DNA of 64,000 nucleotides from Tetrahymena thermophila SB210 (GCF_000189635.1 NW_002476210.1:1-64000); one strand, 5' to 3'; counted from the first letter of the stretch, positions 23,802 through 37,802 are shown. Numbers and translations are program-made. Notes: generated by a model from the letters alone, not told the origin.

Positions 23802-26800
23802 ATGAATAGAGCAATATCTACATATGAGCAGTAGAACTCTACTCTGAATTAGCATTAGCAAATATAAATAAGTCAATAAGCCTTACCCTAAAATCCTTAG
23901 CAATTATAATTAATATAACAGTAATAACCTGGTCCGTAATAGCAATAAATTTATACATTATCTCCTACAAAAAATGTCAGGATAGAATAGCAAAATTCAC
24001 CTTGCAGAATTGTTAATATTTAGCCTGTATAACATATATAACAAATCCATCCGATTTCTAAAAAATAGTTTTATATCCCTACTTCTATTACCCCAAATAG
24101 ATAGAGGATTGTTACTTAGTAAGTTTAATCTAACTCCATTAATTCAATTCAAATTTAAAACTCTGCATCTAACTAACCTCAAGTCTAACAACAAAATTAA
24201 TAAATAAGCTTTTAGCAATAAAATCCTTCATAAATTCAATAAAACACATCTTAAAATATACAAGCATCTTCTAAGCCTATATCTCAAATGCCTGAAAAGC
24301 ACAGATTGCTATAGTAGAGCCACAAACATAATTTATCTTAAAATTAAAATAGTAACAACAATAATAATACTAATAACAGCAACAACCATAACAATTTAGT
24401 AGGAAACGGTCAAATATCAAGTCATTTAAATGCATAAACAAAAGCATAACAAGGTATACAACCATCAAGTGCAAATATAAAAACAACTATTCAGAGAGTA
24501 AAGAATAAAAGCGAAATAAATCTCCCATCCGATTTTTCACAAACTCCAATTTAGCATATTTAAACTCCACAACAAATGATAAGCCTTAACAATATGTTTA
24601 TATAAAATAGCATAACATCTCCACCTACTCAAAATATTTCTGTTAGCTAAAATCTATTTCCAAGCAATATTGATTATGTAGGAACACCAAATAATCAGAA
24701 CAAGTAAATTTAACATTAGATTTTTTAATTGCTAAAATTTTTTTAAAAAGTGGATAAGTTAGTTTATTTAGTGACAATAATCCAAGCCATAGCGCAAGTT
24801 TTCCACATTCAATTTAGAGTACAAGTAATAATTTTAGTGCTCCACAAACTGCTGTGAAATAGCATTACCTTAAAAACCAAAATTAGCAGGAGAGAGAAAA
24901 TTCCCCTTACAAATATTTGTAAAACTAGCTAAGCACAAACTAGAAATCACCAAATTTGTAAAGTACAAACTAGAAATCACCAAATATGTAAAGCACTAAC
25001 ATCGGGATTAGCACACAAAATTCTGGGTAAATCCCATTTGTTTTTTCAGAAGAGGCTGCTGTTGGATCTATAAATGTAGGTAATTCTTCTTCAGCAAATA
25101 GATATGTAAATAAAATCTAGCAAAGCTCTCCAGAAAGATTACCTTAATTTTTCATAAAGCAGAGTTATTAATTAAACAATGGCAGCTATTCTAATGCATA
25201 TACTCCTAAAGGAAATTCGAGTTCTATTTCTAATATCTCCTAAATTGGAATTCCTTAGTAAACTAAGACAAGCACAGAATTTGCTAGAAGTAGTAGCTGC
25301 AATGATGTAAGAAAAAGATCTTATAGAAATCCTCCTTTATATCAAGATAATTAATTCATTGCTAGTAATAATAGAACTCTGAATATTTCTTAAAATGACA
25401 GGGCAGATGATAGGAGCTTAGAAAGAACCTAAGGGATCACCCATGATATTAATACTACTTAAAAACCTCATAGTATGGTTAGCTAAAGTGGCTCCTACAT
25501 AAATTTGCCTAGAACTCCTACTAAAATTAATTAAATTTCTTCTTCTTAAAATTTTCAAATAGGTTTACTTAATAGTAACTCTAAAAAGCTAAGGGAACTT
25601 GAAGAGTAGGTGAAAGAGCTTGTTAACGAAAACTCTAAATTAAGTGAATTGCTAGAAGAAAAAGGATACCTGTTACAGCAAATTTAAGATGAATAGCTTG
25701 TTCAGAAGCTACTTATTGAAAATAACGAGCTAAAAGAAAAGCTTCGTTAGGCATAAATGGAAAATGATCTCAGTATTCAAAATCGAGTTTTGCATACAGA
25801 AAACACTAATTTAAATAAAATTTTATCAGAGAAAGTCAAAGAAATTAGAGAACTAAAAGAAAAGCTTTAGTAAAACTCTTAAAGTCAAGAAAGCTAAAGG
25901 AAAGTAGATTAGCTAGAAAGAAATATAAAACTTTTAATTTAGGAAAATGAGCATTTAAGTGATGTTTTAAAGCAGAGGTAGAGTGAAGTGTAAAAGTAGC
26001 GAGACGATAATTTGGAAATGTAAAATAAGGTGATCAACTTGTAATCTTATATACAAGAACTCTAGGAATAACAAAGTCGTTAGTAGAGCATCTCAAATGA
26101 AAAGTTTAATTCGTTAAAGTCAGAATATGATAAGATTCAAAATAAATTAGCAGAAAAAGAGCATGAGCTCTAACAAAAAGAGTAGAATGCTTAAAAGATC
26201 AACAGGGAAGCTGAAGATCAGATAACAAAACTAGTAGATGAGAACGAAAAATTGAATGAAATAATAAGCTAATATATTAACTCTAGTAATACAGACTTAC
26301 TCAATAGCATGGCTATCAACAAAAATACTAGTAAATTAAATATAGTCAAAGATGATGAGGAAAAACTATAGATGTTTGATTCTCTGTAAAACTGCAATAA
26401 AGACTATGAAGAAAAAATAAAAAATTTGATAGCACAAAACAAAAATTTAGAAGAAGTAATTCTAGATTTAGAAAAAGATAAAATAGAATTAGCTGAAAAT
26501 TTACAATTCATGGAAGATAGGCAAAAGTAAATATTACAAATTTATATTTAACCTTATTTTTTTAATTTTAATAATTTAATACTTAGAGTAATTGAGAAAT
26601 AAAATGATGACTTGCAAATGGAAATAGAAAAACTCTCCAAATAAGAAACAGCTTGCACTGAAATAGCAGATAAGGTTAAGCTTTTAGAAAGCTAAAACTA
26701 GGATCTTCATTTACAAATAGATTAAATGAATTAAGGACTTACATAGAAAAGTGAAGAAAACTAGCTTATTGTTTAATAGAATGAGAACAACAAAAATTAC

Positions 26801-28831
26801 TTTGAATAAATAATTTAAGAAAAGATAGAATAAATTAATAGGTTAAGTCAGCAACTATAAGAATAGTCAAACTTTATCTAAGCCTTGCAATAGCAATAAC
26901 AAATTCAATAAATTCATGAAAGGGAAGAAGATGAACAAGAAGAGGAAAAAACAAAAAAAGCTGCTAATAAAAAATAGACCTTGCCAAGTTAAAGATACCA
27001 AAGAGATGATCAGATTAGTGAAGATGAAGATTAAGAATAAATTCAATAATAAAATCAAGAAAATAATATAAAAAGTGCAGATTCTACCTTTAACCAATTA
27101 AATGAAGATAACTATTTTGATAAGGAAAGCGAGTAACTAATAGAGACTCCTTTAGACAGCAACACTTTTGAATTAACTAAATTTTAAAAGGAATTAAAAG
27201 AAAAGAATGATATTATCAAGAATTTATGTGAAAACCTAGATTTTTAAAAAGAATAAGTTAGTGAATTAAATGAGAAAGTTTAATAATAAGCTATATTCAT
27301 TATAGATTTGTAAGAAAAGATCAAGAAATCTTAAAATGAAATTAATCAGCAAGGAGAAAAAATATTAGAGTTACTATCTAACGCTAGTGAAGACCAATCA
27401 ATAAGCAAAAGTTAAAGAAAATCTAGAGAAATAGCAAGTTAGCAAAATGATCAAGAATTATTATAGCAGTAATTAGAATATAAAGACCACGCTATTCAAG
27501 AATACATTCTTGTCATAAGAGAATTAGACGATAAAATTATTAACCTTTAAAAATTACTGAAGGAATTAAAGCCAGATTTGTAACTAGATAACAGCTTTTA
27601 CATAGAAAGATTGGAAAGCCTAAATTTGTTATCACCTAATATCTCAAACAACCTGAAAGAGAGGAAAATAACTTAAATGGAAGAGAGAATTCTGATCTAA
27701 GTCTAGTAGTAAGATAATGATGAAGATAACCATTAAAAACAATAAAATTTGATTAACCCTCAAAAGATCTAGTCTCTAATTGATAGAGAAATATCATAGT
27801 TTGATTAAAAGTATAAATAAAAAATGGAAGAATTAGAAAAAGAAATGAGTGTATCTATTAATGAAAGAGATGAAAAAATAGTCTCACTAATTAATGAAAA
27901 TCAAAAGCTTCTTTAACTAAATGAATAGAGATTGATCGAATTAAAAATACTTAATCAACAAATTGAAATGAGAAAGGAACAAAACATTAGAGACACTAAA
28001 ACTATAGAGGACTTATAAAAAAAGATTCAAATGATGTTAAGCAAAAATATCCAACAAAACAAGGGTATCCTTAAAAATTCTTAGCATTTCTAATAAAATA
28101 CATCCGAGCGTAGTCTCATAGATTCTATCAGAGAAGAAGAAAGCGAAGAAAGTTAAGATGTAGATAGCTAAAAAAATTAACAATAGCATGCTAGCTAGTC
28201 TCACGAAGCAAAAAGACTTCAGAGAAAATTAGAAGAAAAAAGAAGATAACTCTCAGATGCTAAGTAAGAATTAGAAAACCTCAAAGAGAAACTATTAGAC
28301 TTTGAAGAGATAGAATTTAGACTAACTTCTGAAAATAGATAACTTTAAGAGGAGGTTCGTCGCTTATCCTAACATAGCGATGAAAATAATAGACTTAATG
28401 AGATGCTAAAAACTCGTAAAAATGAATACACTGAGTTAAAAAAGAGATTCGAAGCCTTAAGAGCAGAAAGAGATGAATTAATTTAAAAGCTTAAAGATAG
28501 TTAATTTTAAGATGGATCTCCATCTAATTAACTAAATAACTCTAAATCATTTAACGTGAATAGCTTTGAACTATACAAAGAAATAGAGTCTATCAAAAAG
28601 GAAAATCATGAACTAAAAAAAATTAATGAATAATGTATAGTTTAAATTAAGAAAAAAGAAAAAGAAATTGACGAAAAGATGGAGGAGCTAGATTAAGTTA
28701 AAAATAAATGCAATGAGTTAACTGAGTAAATAAAAACATCTAACTCTGCTCCATAGTCTATTTGTACTATCTAAGGATAAGAAGATTAAAAAGAGCAAAT
28801 CTAAAAACCACGTTCTGCAAATAATTTATGA
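23802..28831 (+). CDS. Large Q/N-rich coiled-coil protein
   Basis: About 1,633 residues from three exons: 23802-24703, 24772-26526 and 26587-28831. The first ~560 residues are Gln, Asn and Ser-rich and probably disordered. They include two copies of a 10-residue repeat (TRNHQICK core). From about residue 590 almost everything is heptad-like coiled coil rich in Glu, Lys, Leu and Gln, for example KKLRELEEQVKELVNENSKL, with an acidic, Q-rich break around 26920-27080. Such proteins are usually structural (basal body, cytoskeleton, golgin-like or SMC-like), but I see no family-specific domain. Intron 1 (68 bp) is required by frame. Intron 2 (60 bp) is inferred from its AT-rich GT...AG form, because reading through would also stay open. 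The frame is open upstream of the ATG to an AG at 23783, so a 5' exon is possible. Confidence 0.85.
24931..24992 (+). repeat. 30-bp in-frame direct repeat
   Basis: Two nearly identical 30-bp units begin at 24931 and 24961, sharing ACAAACTAGAAATCACCAAA. They lie inside the Q-rich head of the coiled-coil gene and encode two near-identical decapeptides. This is a recent local duplication that preserves frame. Confidence 0.85.
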
Positions 28832-31606
28832 AATCAATCTTTCTTTTTTTTAAAAAAAGAAGTAATAAATATGAATAAATTTAATAAAAAAAACTAATAA
28901 CTTAATTGTACATAATTAATACAAATAATTTATATTTAACTATTAATAAGTAAGTAAGTATATATATAAATTACATGTTTATTGAAATTAAAATATTTTG
29001 AAAAGATTTATTAACATCAATTTTTCCAAAATACTAATTAGTAATATAGTAATTTTAATTTTACTATACTCTAAATATATGGTATAAAATCTAATATATT
29101 TAAATTAAAAATTTTTTATCAAAAATATTAAATTAAAAAAATACTTAATAAAAAAATTTTTTTTTTCTTTGATTTTCTTCGTTAATTATTTATGTTTCTC
29201 TAATAGCATAATTAAATTGTTAAGTATTTAGAAAATATAATTAATAATTAGAGATAATCAAAGTAATATGTTAATTATTTTGCAGAATTAAATATAATTA
29301 ATGACAATCAAATTTTTGAAAAACAGTTTAAATTTTTATATTTTATTTAAACAACGTATTACTATCTTTTATAGCATCTTTAAATTAAACTTAATTATGC
29401 AAGTAATTTTAAATTTATTTTCTAAATAAAAATTAATTTATTGATAGAAATAATTATTAGAAAAACACTAAATATATTAAAATTAAAAAAAAAATTAGCT
29501 AAATATTTTTTCAAGCTTTTAAATAAATCTTATTTTAAACTTTTAAAATAAAAATAATTTTTGACAAAAGCTAGATGATTAATCTTGAAGGTACATAAAT
29601 TAATAGCAAGTTAAACCTATTTTAATAGACCATTCAATAACATTTTTGAAGTAAAAAATTGGCAATAAACTGTTTTTCTACTTACAATTTTTTAAATTAA
29701 AACCAGATTTTAACAAATTAATCTTACTCAATATTTGTTAACTATTTTTGATGAAACATAAATATCTAAAAAATTGTAAATAATAGATAAAAAGAGTGAT
29801 TTTAAAAAATAGATTAAATACTAATTTTTCTTATTTTTTCCAGAAAGTATTCATCAAAAACAAAATATTAATTCTTTTAATGTTTTAATGGAAAAATAAA
29901 TTAATATTTACAACTTATATTTATTTATTTTTTATCTGATCCAAACAAACTCATCAAAGTTTTGGAGATAAAATTTTTAGTTTGAAATTTATAGCATAAA
30001 GTATAATGTAAACAATTATTTTTAAAATCATTTTTTGTCTATGGTCTTTCATAATCTTTTCTGCTTATAAAACAAAATTGTAAACTTTAAAAATATTTCC
30101 AATTTCTAATCGTTAACTAAAATTTAAATAAATTATTTGTTAAATTTGATTAATGATTTAATAATAAAATTGAAAGATTGATTAAATTTATCAAATTTAG
30201 TTTTCTAAAATAAAAAGAAAAGTCTTTAATTTTATTAAACTGAAAGTTTCACAATAGCATTCAAAAGAGAATTTTATAATCTAAATATCTTTCAAGTTTA
30301 TAATAATCATACATATCTTTTCATTTATCATAAATGAAATTCTAAAATACAATTTATTTATTTAAAAAGTAAACGATGAATAATAACATTTCTACTATTA
30401 CTTTGTCTACTCTAAAATTCTTAATATGCCTATTTTTTTATTATTTTTTTTCATCGATGATAATTATTGTCATGATGATTGTTATCACTGTAGCTATTTA
30501 TTTGTGAATTTTTTTTAATTATAAAAAAATTCTAAACTTCATACTAACTCTTTACATTTTACATGACATATCCTATATTTTTTAATGCTTAAAGATAAAA
30601 TTTAGCTATTCATCCCATAAAATTTTTAATAATCGCCATTAGACATATTTTTAGCAACGATTAACTTATTTAAAATTTTATATTAAATTAAAATTTTTAT
30701 TTTTATTTGTTATAAATAAATTTATACTACCAAAATTTGAAAAACAATTTTGAGATGATTTAATTATAAAAAATAATAGTTTTTTCACTTGAAAATATAT
30801 TTTTGATGGAATCCAATTCAAATATTAATAATATGTTTATAGATTAAAGTTTTATTTTTAATATAAAAACTCAAATATCAAAATGATGTTAGAATTGGTA
30901 TCATAAAAAATAATTTGCAAAAGTTAAATTAGTAACCTTTGATTGAATCAAGCAATTAATTGAAATAAATTCTGTAATAATTTTCTAACTATTCAAACTA
31001 AAAATATTCAAAAGTTGATGTTTTTATTAATTATAAGGAATATAGACCTTTAATAAATTAAATGTGGTCACAAAATCACATTTACATTTTTCATAATAAA
31101 TGGATATTTTTTAATTAAAAATAATCATTCAAAATAAAAATCTACTTCAACTTTATAAATTATAAAGATAAAAATCTTTTATTTAAGAAATACTGTTAGA
31201 ATATTAATAGATTTTTTGAATATAAACCATATTCCATTTAAAAATGTATAAATAACCATTAAGAAATATCATTAATCACTTAAGAAAGCTATAAACTTTT
31301 TTTAATTGCAATTATTGCAGTCGACTGACTATGTAAATAAATTATAATTTATGTTCGCTTTTTGTGATAAAATAAGTAAATATTAGCCAAACAATTTATG
31401 TGGGATGAATTAATTAGATATTTCATAATCAATTAATTCTGATAGATATTTCAAATTCTTGTGTAATTAATATTTGATAGATTTTGATTAGTATTTTAAA
31501 AGATAAAATTAAACGTTTTAAACTTTAAAGTCTTTAAAAATTAGCTGGTATCAAATTGTTTCATAATATTATTAAATATAAAAAAAATACAAAGATTAAA
31601 AATAAA
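28832..31606. other. AT-rich spacer before the secreted-protein array
   Basis: About 2.8 kb with no gene seen. Its right half resembles the spacers before copies 2 and 3 of the array in scattered blocks, for example ATTATTCAAA-type runs and the block at 31437-31502, showing that the duplicated unit includes upstream DNA. Confidence 0.5.
31437..31502 (+). promoter_or_regulatory. Conserved upstream block, copy 1
   Basis: A block beginning TCTGATAGATATTTCAAAT and ending TTTTGATTAGTATTTTAAA lies about 170 bp before the first array gene. Close matches sit at 34412-34480 and 37803-37872, at almost the same distance from the next two start codons. It is the best-conserved stretch of the upstream DNA. 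Function in promotion is inferred from spacing and conservation only. Confidence 0.4.
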
Positions 31607-32515
31607 ATGAAATATCAAAATATAGTTTTAGGCATATTACTGATTGCCTCTGTTACTATTGCAGAATCTCTTAATCCTAGTGAAGAATAGGTAAAAATTA
31701 TTGATGGAGAAGAATTTGTATAAACTCCTTATGGTTTAATGTTGAGAGAATGTGTTCAAAATGTTCCATCAGGTTCTTATGTTTAAGAATCTGAAGATGG
31801 ATCTGTATTCATCATTAATGATTAAAAAAACTTTTCTAAAAGACTCGAAAGAAATGAGAAATGTGTAAAAAACAATCCTGCAAGAAAATTAAAAGATTCA
31901 GTAAAATAATTTGATGGTTGGCTAGACTATGGTGATTGGTATGTTCCTGAAAATACTAAATTAAGCAAATTTGAGTCATTTTATTCTGTACCTAATACTC
32001 CTATTGGTAAGAATGACTAGTATCTATTCTATTTTATTGCAGCATAAAATAATGATAATAGTGGTTCAGGTCACTCAGTTATTCAGCCTGTTTTGAGTTA
32101 TACATTAGAAGGGTGGTATTTTTAATCATGGAATTGCTGTCCAAGCGGATAGGCTATTAATGCTCCTGCTGTTAAAAATATTACTCCTCATGATTAAGTT
32201 TATGGTTCAATTGAAGTAAAAAACTCCTAAATTACTATCATTTCTTAAAATAAATTTGGAGAATAATCATTACTTACTGTTGATTCTAATGGAAGAAATT
32301 TTGATTGGATAGCTGCTACTTTGGAAACATATCATGTAATTGAATGTAATGACTATCCTTTTGGAAAAATGACTTATTCATAAATGAATGTTACCCTTTC
32401 TGATGGAACTTAAGCTGTACCATAATGGGACACTACTGGATTTACAGAGTGTGCTGGAAATACCAAAATTATTGATCCAAAGACAATTACTATTTAGCAT
32501 AACTTTCGTGACTGA
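31607..32515 (+). CDS. Secreted protein, tandem family copy 1
   Basis: Single exon, 302 residues. Signal peptide: ILLIASVTIA, with likely cleavage before ESL. The mature part has LMLRECVQNVPSGSYVQES, then LSKFESFYSVPNTP, an IQPVLSYTLEGWYFQSWNCC strand pair, a DQVYGSIEVKNSQITIIS segment, and TLETYHVIECNDYPFGKM with conserved Cys. The order 'QPVL...W...SW...GD/DxxxGxx...TLExY...CxDYP' recalls a family of uncharacterised secreted proteins in fungi and bacteria that I know only as hypothetical, possibly beta-sandwich. That link is from memory. TAA and TAG encode Gln throughout. The other two copies follow in the same direction. Confidence 0.9.
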
Positions 32516-32646
32516 AGTCCATAAATTAATTATTGAGAAAGCTTTCAAATTTATCATAAAAATAAAAGATATAAATTTTGCATTTTTATATTTTTTTGTG
32601 AAGAAATTATTTGAATTTGATAAATTAAAAAAATTTATGATAAATA

Positions 32647-32767
32647 TACTGTAAATGCTCATTAATTAAGGCATATTTTAATTATGGCATTTTTTTCTTA
32701 AATTTTTTTTTAGGCACTTTTTTTTGGGTAAAAAGAGGGAATGCTTAATTAATGAGCATTTACAGTA
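32647..32767. mobile_element. MITE-like inverted repeat flanked by TA
   Basis: A 27-28 bp left arm (core CTGTAAATGCTCATTAATTA) is matched by its inverted copy at 32741-32767 with a single one-base difference, around a loop of about 66 bp. Both ends abut TA, so the element reads TA-CTGTAAATG...CATTTACAG-TA. A TA target duplication and short terminal repeats are what Tc1/mariner-type miniature elements leave. It carries no coding sequence and lies 130 bp after the stop of array copy 1. Copies 2 and 3 lack it. It could instead be a hairpin with a role in the RNA 3' end. Confidence 0.6.
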
Positions 32768-34576
32768 TTTGGTATTTAAATGTTAAAAAATATTAATTTG
32801 TTGACAATTAAATAGTCCCTAATCAGTTTTTTTAATAAATATTTTATAAATAAAGTGTCTATTTATTCATTTATTTAGCAAAAATATTGTAATAATTTTA
32901 GTTGAATTAGGTTATAAAAACATTTTACTAATTTTCAAAATAAATAGAATTGTTTATTTATTGATAGAAAAAAATATTTAAAGTTAAATTAATAAAATAA
33001 ACTAAGCAAATTACAAAACGATTAAATACTTATTTCTTCAAGATGAAAAATAAATTTTATATTAAATTTTAAAAGCATAAATGTTTATTTAAAAAAGCAA
33101 GATCTTTCATATTTTCATTAAATTACATAGATTAATTTGATGTTTAAATTTTTACAATCGATTATTAAACATTTTTTCAAAAGTGAAATTGGGAATATAC
33201 CTTTTTTCTACTTATAATTTTTTCAATTAAAATCAGATTTTAACAATTTCTCTTCTTACCCATAATTTTTTAACTCATTAAAAAAAACATAAATAAATAA
33301 ATAATACAAAAATTTATCTAGAATGATAGATCAAATACTTATTTTTCCTATTTTCAAAAATTATTAAAAATATTAAATCTTTTAATAGATAAATAAATAA
33401 AATTCGCTTTTCTTTAATAAATTTATTGAGCTAAAATAAATTTTCTATAGATATTTTTTTCAATTAAAATACTTGCTTTGCTTAGAATTTCTACTGCTAA
33501 AAGCAATATTTTAATATGTAAAATAAAGTGTTTAGGTAAAATAAATATATTAAAAAATTATTTTTTGTTTTAGTTTTTAATATTTTCTTTATTTATTGCT
33601 AAAATAAAGTTAGGAACATTGAAAAAAGTAATATCTAATCAATAACTAATGTTACAAAAGATTTATTTAATTGGATTTTAACAGATCGATTAATAAATCT
33701 AAATTTTTAATATATTTATCTAACTTAGACTTTTTTAAAATAAAGAAAAGTCTTTAATTTTAAATGTTTAATTAAATGAAAAGTTTCAAAGTATGATCGA
33801 AAAGAGAATTTTATAATGAATCATATCATAAAAAATTTTTTTACTTTATTTTCACAATTTTCATAAAATATGCTATATTTTATATGCTTAAAGGTAATTC
33901 TTTATCTAAATCCCATATAATTTTTATCAATCATGTTTAGATATATATTTAACCACAATTAACTAATTTTGATGATTTTAAAAACTCTAAATTTTTATTT
34001 TTTGCTTTATTTTAAACTAATTTTGATGATTAAATAATTAGAAAACAATTTTGAGATTATTCACTTTAAAATAATATTACTTCTTTCTTTCTAAAATACG
34101 TTTTTGATGACGCTTAATTCAAAAATTTGCAAAATAATTTTTTATTTAAAATTTTATTTTGCTTTAAAAAAGATATTAACATTTCAAAATATATTAAAGT
34201 TGAAAAAGATTTTGTAAAAGTAATCTTAGATCAAATTAAATTTAATCTAGAAATTAATTAAAACAATTTGTAGTCATTATTTAGATTCTAATTATTCAAA
34301 TAAAAATATATTCATATATTGATATCTTTATTAAATATTAGTAATGTAGACTTTAAACTAATAAAGCATTGTCACAAAATTGTATTAATATTTTTTTTAA
34401 CTTTTACCATATATTCTGACAGATATTTCAAATATTTGTGTAATTAATGTTTGATAGTTTTTGATTAGTATTTCATAATACAAACCTTAGCTTGATAAAA
34501 ATTTTACTCTTTAAAAGCTAGCTGGTATTCAATAGTTTTATATTATTTTTAAATAAAAAAAAACATTTATAATAAA
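32768..34576. other. Array spacer 1-2
   Basis: About 1.8 kb of AT-rich DNA without a gene, diverged from but related to the spacers before copies 1 and 3. It includes upstream-block copy 2 at 34412-34480. Confidence 0.5.
34412..34480 (+). promoter_or_regulatory. Conserved upstream block, copy 2
   Basis: Second occurrence of the array's upstream block, with several substitutions (CTGACAGATATTTCAAAT). It ends about 97 bp before the copy 2 start codon. Confidence 0.4.
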
Positions 34577-35491
34577 ATGAGATAAATTTGCTATAAAAAC
34601 TTATTATTTGGCCTTTTGCTGATTGCTTCAATTGTTACTGCAGAATCTTTATTTCCTCATGAAGAATAAATAAAAATTATAGATGGAGAAGAATACGTGT
34701 AAACTCCTTATGGTTTGATGTTGAGAGAATGTGTTCAAAATGTTCCATCAGGTTCTTATGTTTAAGAATCTGAAGATGGATCGGTATTCATCACAAATGA
34801 TTAAAAAAATTTTTCTTAAAGACTTGAAAGAAATGAGAAATGTTTACAAAAAAATCCTGTAAAAAAATTAAAAGATTCAGTAAAAATTGATGATTGGCTA
34901 GATTATGGTGATTGGTATCTTCCTGAAAATACTAAATTAAGTAAATTTGAGTCATTCTATTTTGTGCCTAATACTCCAATCAATAAGAATGATTAATATA
35001 TATACTATTTTATCGGAGGTTAGAATAACGATAATAGTGGCTCAGGTCTGTCAGTTATTTAGCCTGTTTTGAGTTACACATTAGATGGGTGGTATTTTTA
35101 ATCATGGAACTGCTGCCCTAGTGGATAAGCTATTAACACTCCAGCTGTTAAAAATATTTCTCCTCATGACTAAGTTTATGGTTCAGTTGAAGTAAAAAAC
35201 TCCTAAGTAACTATCATCTCTTAAAATAAATTTGGAGAATAATCATTACTTACTGTTGATTCTAATGGAAGAAATTTTAATTGGGTAACTGCTGCTTTGG
35301 AAGTTTACAATACAACTAAATGTAATGATTATCCTACTGGAAATATGACTTATTCGTAAATGAATATCACTCTTTCTGATGGAACTTAAGCTGTGCCATA
35401 ATGGAACAAAACTGCAAATACAGAATGTGCTGGGTAAACCAAAATTATTGATTCAAAGACTATAACTATTTCACACAACATTAGCGATTGA
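34577..35491 (+). CDS. Secreted protein, tandem family copy 2
   Basis: Single exon, 304 residues. The N-terminus is longer than in copy 1 (MRQICYKNLLFGLLLIAS) but has the same signal-peptide pattern ending TAESL. Most of the mature protein is identical or conservatively changed relative to copies 1 and 3, including LREC, NVPSGSY, SFYFVPNTP, QPVLSYTLDGWYFQSWNCC and ECAGQTKI. The conserved TLE motif is changed to ALEVYNTTKCNDYPTG, and several potential N-glycosylation sites differ. It is presumably secreted. The molecular role is unknown. Confidence 0.9.
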
Positions 35492-36110
35492 AATCCTTAT
35501 AAATTTTCTAAATTAATTATAGAAAAAGTTTATATATATCGTATAAAGAAAATATTTAAATTTAGCATTTTTATATTTTTTAATAAAGAAAATTTGGAAA
35601 TTTTAAAGAAATTTTTTGAGAAATTAATTTGAATAAAAGTTTAATAATATAAGCTGATTGATCATTATTTAATTCCTAAAAAACATACAATATGCAGTAA
35701 AGGTTCATACATAAGGCCTTTTTTTAAAAATAATTTAATATGGTTTAATTAAGGCAAGATTTTTCATGATATAAAATCCCATATTTCTATAATTCATCAA
35801 TATTAAATACAATTTTCAGATTTAATCAAAAATTGATGATATTTTTCCTGCGTATTAAATTTTATTTACTTGATTATGGATTATATTTAGAAAAAGTATT
35901 CAATTATTCTTTAGATTCCAAAGTTTAAATTTTTGGACAACCTGAATTGTTTGAATTGAGGTTTTAATTCTTCTTTATTCTTCTATGCTTACCAGAAATG
36001 ATTTTTTTTTTCTTACTCAAGTTGATTTCATTATAGTTTAAAATTTATTTTATACTTTTATAAGGGATGTTTGATAATTTAAAACCAATAATTATTCCAT
36101 GAGTTAATTA

Positions 36111-36147
<37 letters not shown>
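36111..36147. repeat. ATCT microsatellite
   Basis: About nine perfect copies of the tetranucleotide ATCT in the spacer between array copies 2 and 3. It is the longest perfect microsatellite in the window and a likely length polymorphism. Confidence 0.95.
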
Positions 36148-36148
<1 letters not shown>

Positions 36149-37802
36149 TCAATTATAATTTAAGATTTGAATGGTTTTATTAAATATTAATTAGATCTGT
36201 TAGAAATATAAATGCTATTTTATAAAGATTTAACTGTTATTATATTTAAAAAAGTAAATATTTCAAAAATTAATTCATTTTTTATGTTTTTTTTATTTTT
36301 AAAATATTATTGAAATTTAAAGGTTCTCCAATATCTATATGTATTATAGTAATTTAAATAGCTATTTTTATATTATAAAACTCAAATCATTGAGATTCTA
36401 AAAATATAGGTGTGAAAACTTATTTATTTTTTTAAAAGAAAATATGATTACATCATATACATAAAAAAATTTGTATAGAATAACTCAAGATTTAAAAAAC
36501 TCTTAAATTTTATCAAATTTTCATAAAATAAAAACTGTATTAAATTTACTTATATCTTTCATATTTTTATTAGGATAATTAAATAAACTGTATTTTATTA
36601 TATATCATTTAATCTTTTTTGAAATATATAATTGAGAATATACTATTTTTTTACAAATAACTTTTAATTAAAACCAAATTTTAACAGACTAATTTTACTC
36701 ACAATTATGAAATATTAATAAATAGTAGCAAAGATTATTAGTAAAATTAATTTATAAAATAAAAAAATTCTAATTTTTCCTATTTTTGTAAAAAGTATGT
36801 TTTTAAAAATAAAAAACTAATTAAAAAATGTTTACTTCTTATTTTTATTAATTTATCAAGCTCTAAATATAATTTTTCATTGTTTTTTAATTCAATTAAA
36901 ATAATTGATTTAATTTATCTTATTTAGAACTTGGTAAAAAAAAGAAAAGCATAAAATTTAATTTGAAATACTTAAAAACTTTCAAATTATGAATGAATAG
37001 AGAATTTTATTATCTAAATATCTTTTAGGTTTAAAATAGTCAAAAATATCTTCATTTTATTATTAACAATAATTTTAAATCCATTTTATTTACTCGACCA
37101 AGAAATGATGGTTGAATCTTAGTATGCAATTATTTTTATTTTCATTCTAATAATAGATAAATAAGTATTTAGTTATTTGTATTTTTTCCCTTTCTTTCCT
37201 TTTCTTTGTTTATAATTAGTTTTTCTTCATCTATGGTGAGTAAGTAGTAATTTGTAAAAATTTAAATTAAAGATCTTTCATCAATATAAATATAATCAAG
37301 CAATTAAAGAAATATATTGTAGCAATTATTTAGATTCTAATTATTCAAATCACTAATTTTCATATAATGATATTATTATTAAATTAATTATGAAGAATGT
37401 GTAAACTAATTAGATGTTGTCACATAATAGTATTTATAGTTTTCATGGTAAATAAATGGTTAAAAATAAAAAATTCTATACTTGATAACAGATTATGAAA
37501 ATCTACTTCAACCTTATAAATTACTATGATAAAAATTTTTCATTAAAAGAAAATCTTTAAAGCATCATAATATTTTTCTTAATAATCAGTATTTTGTTTC
37601 TAACTGAACAAATAGCCAATAAAGGAATATCTTGAATCATTTACATTTAATACATTATTTTGTATTGAAATTATTGTAGGAGACTGATTATATTAATTAA
37701 ATTAAAATTTATGATCACTTTTTGATATTTAATAAGTAAGTATTAGCCTTACATTTTATTTTGGATGAACTAATTTCTAATTAAAAATCAAATTTTTTGT
37801 CT

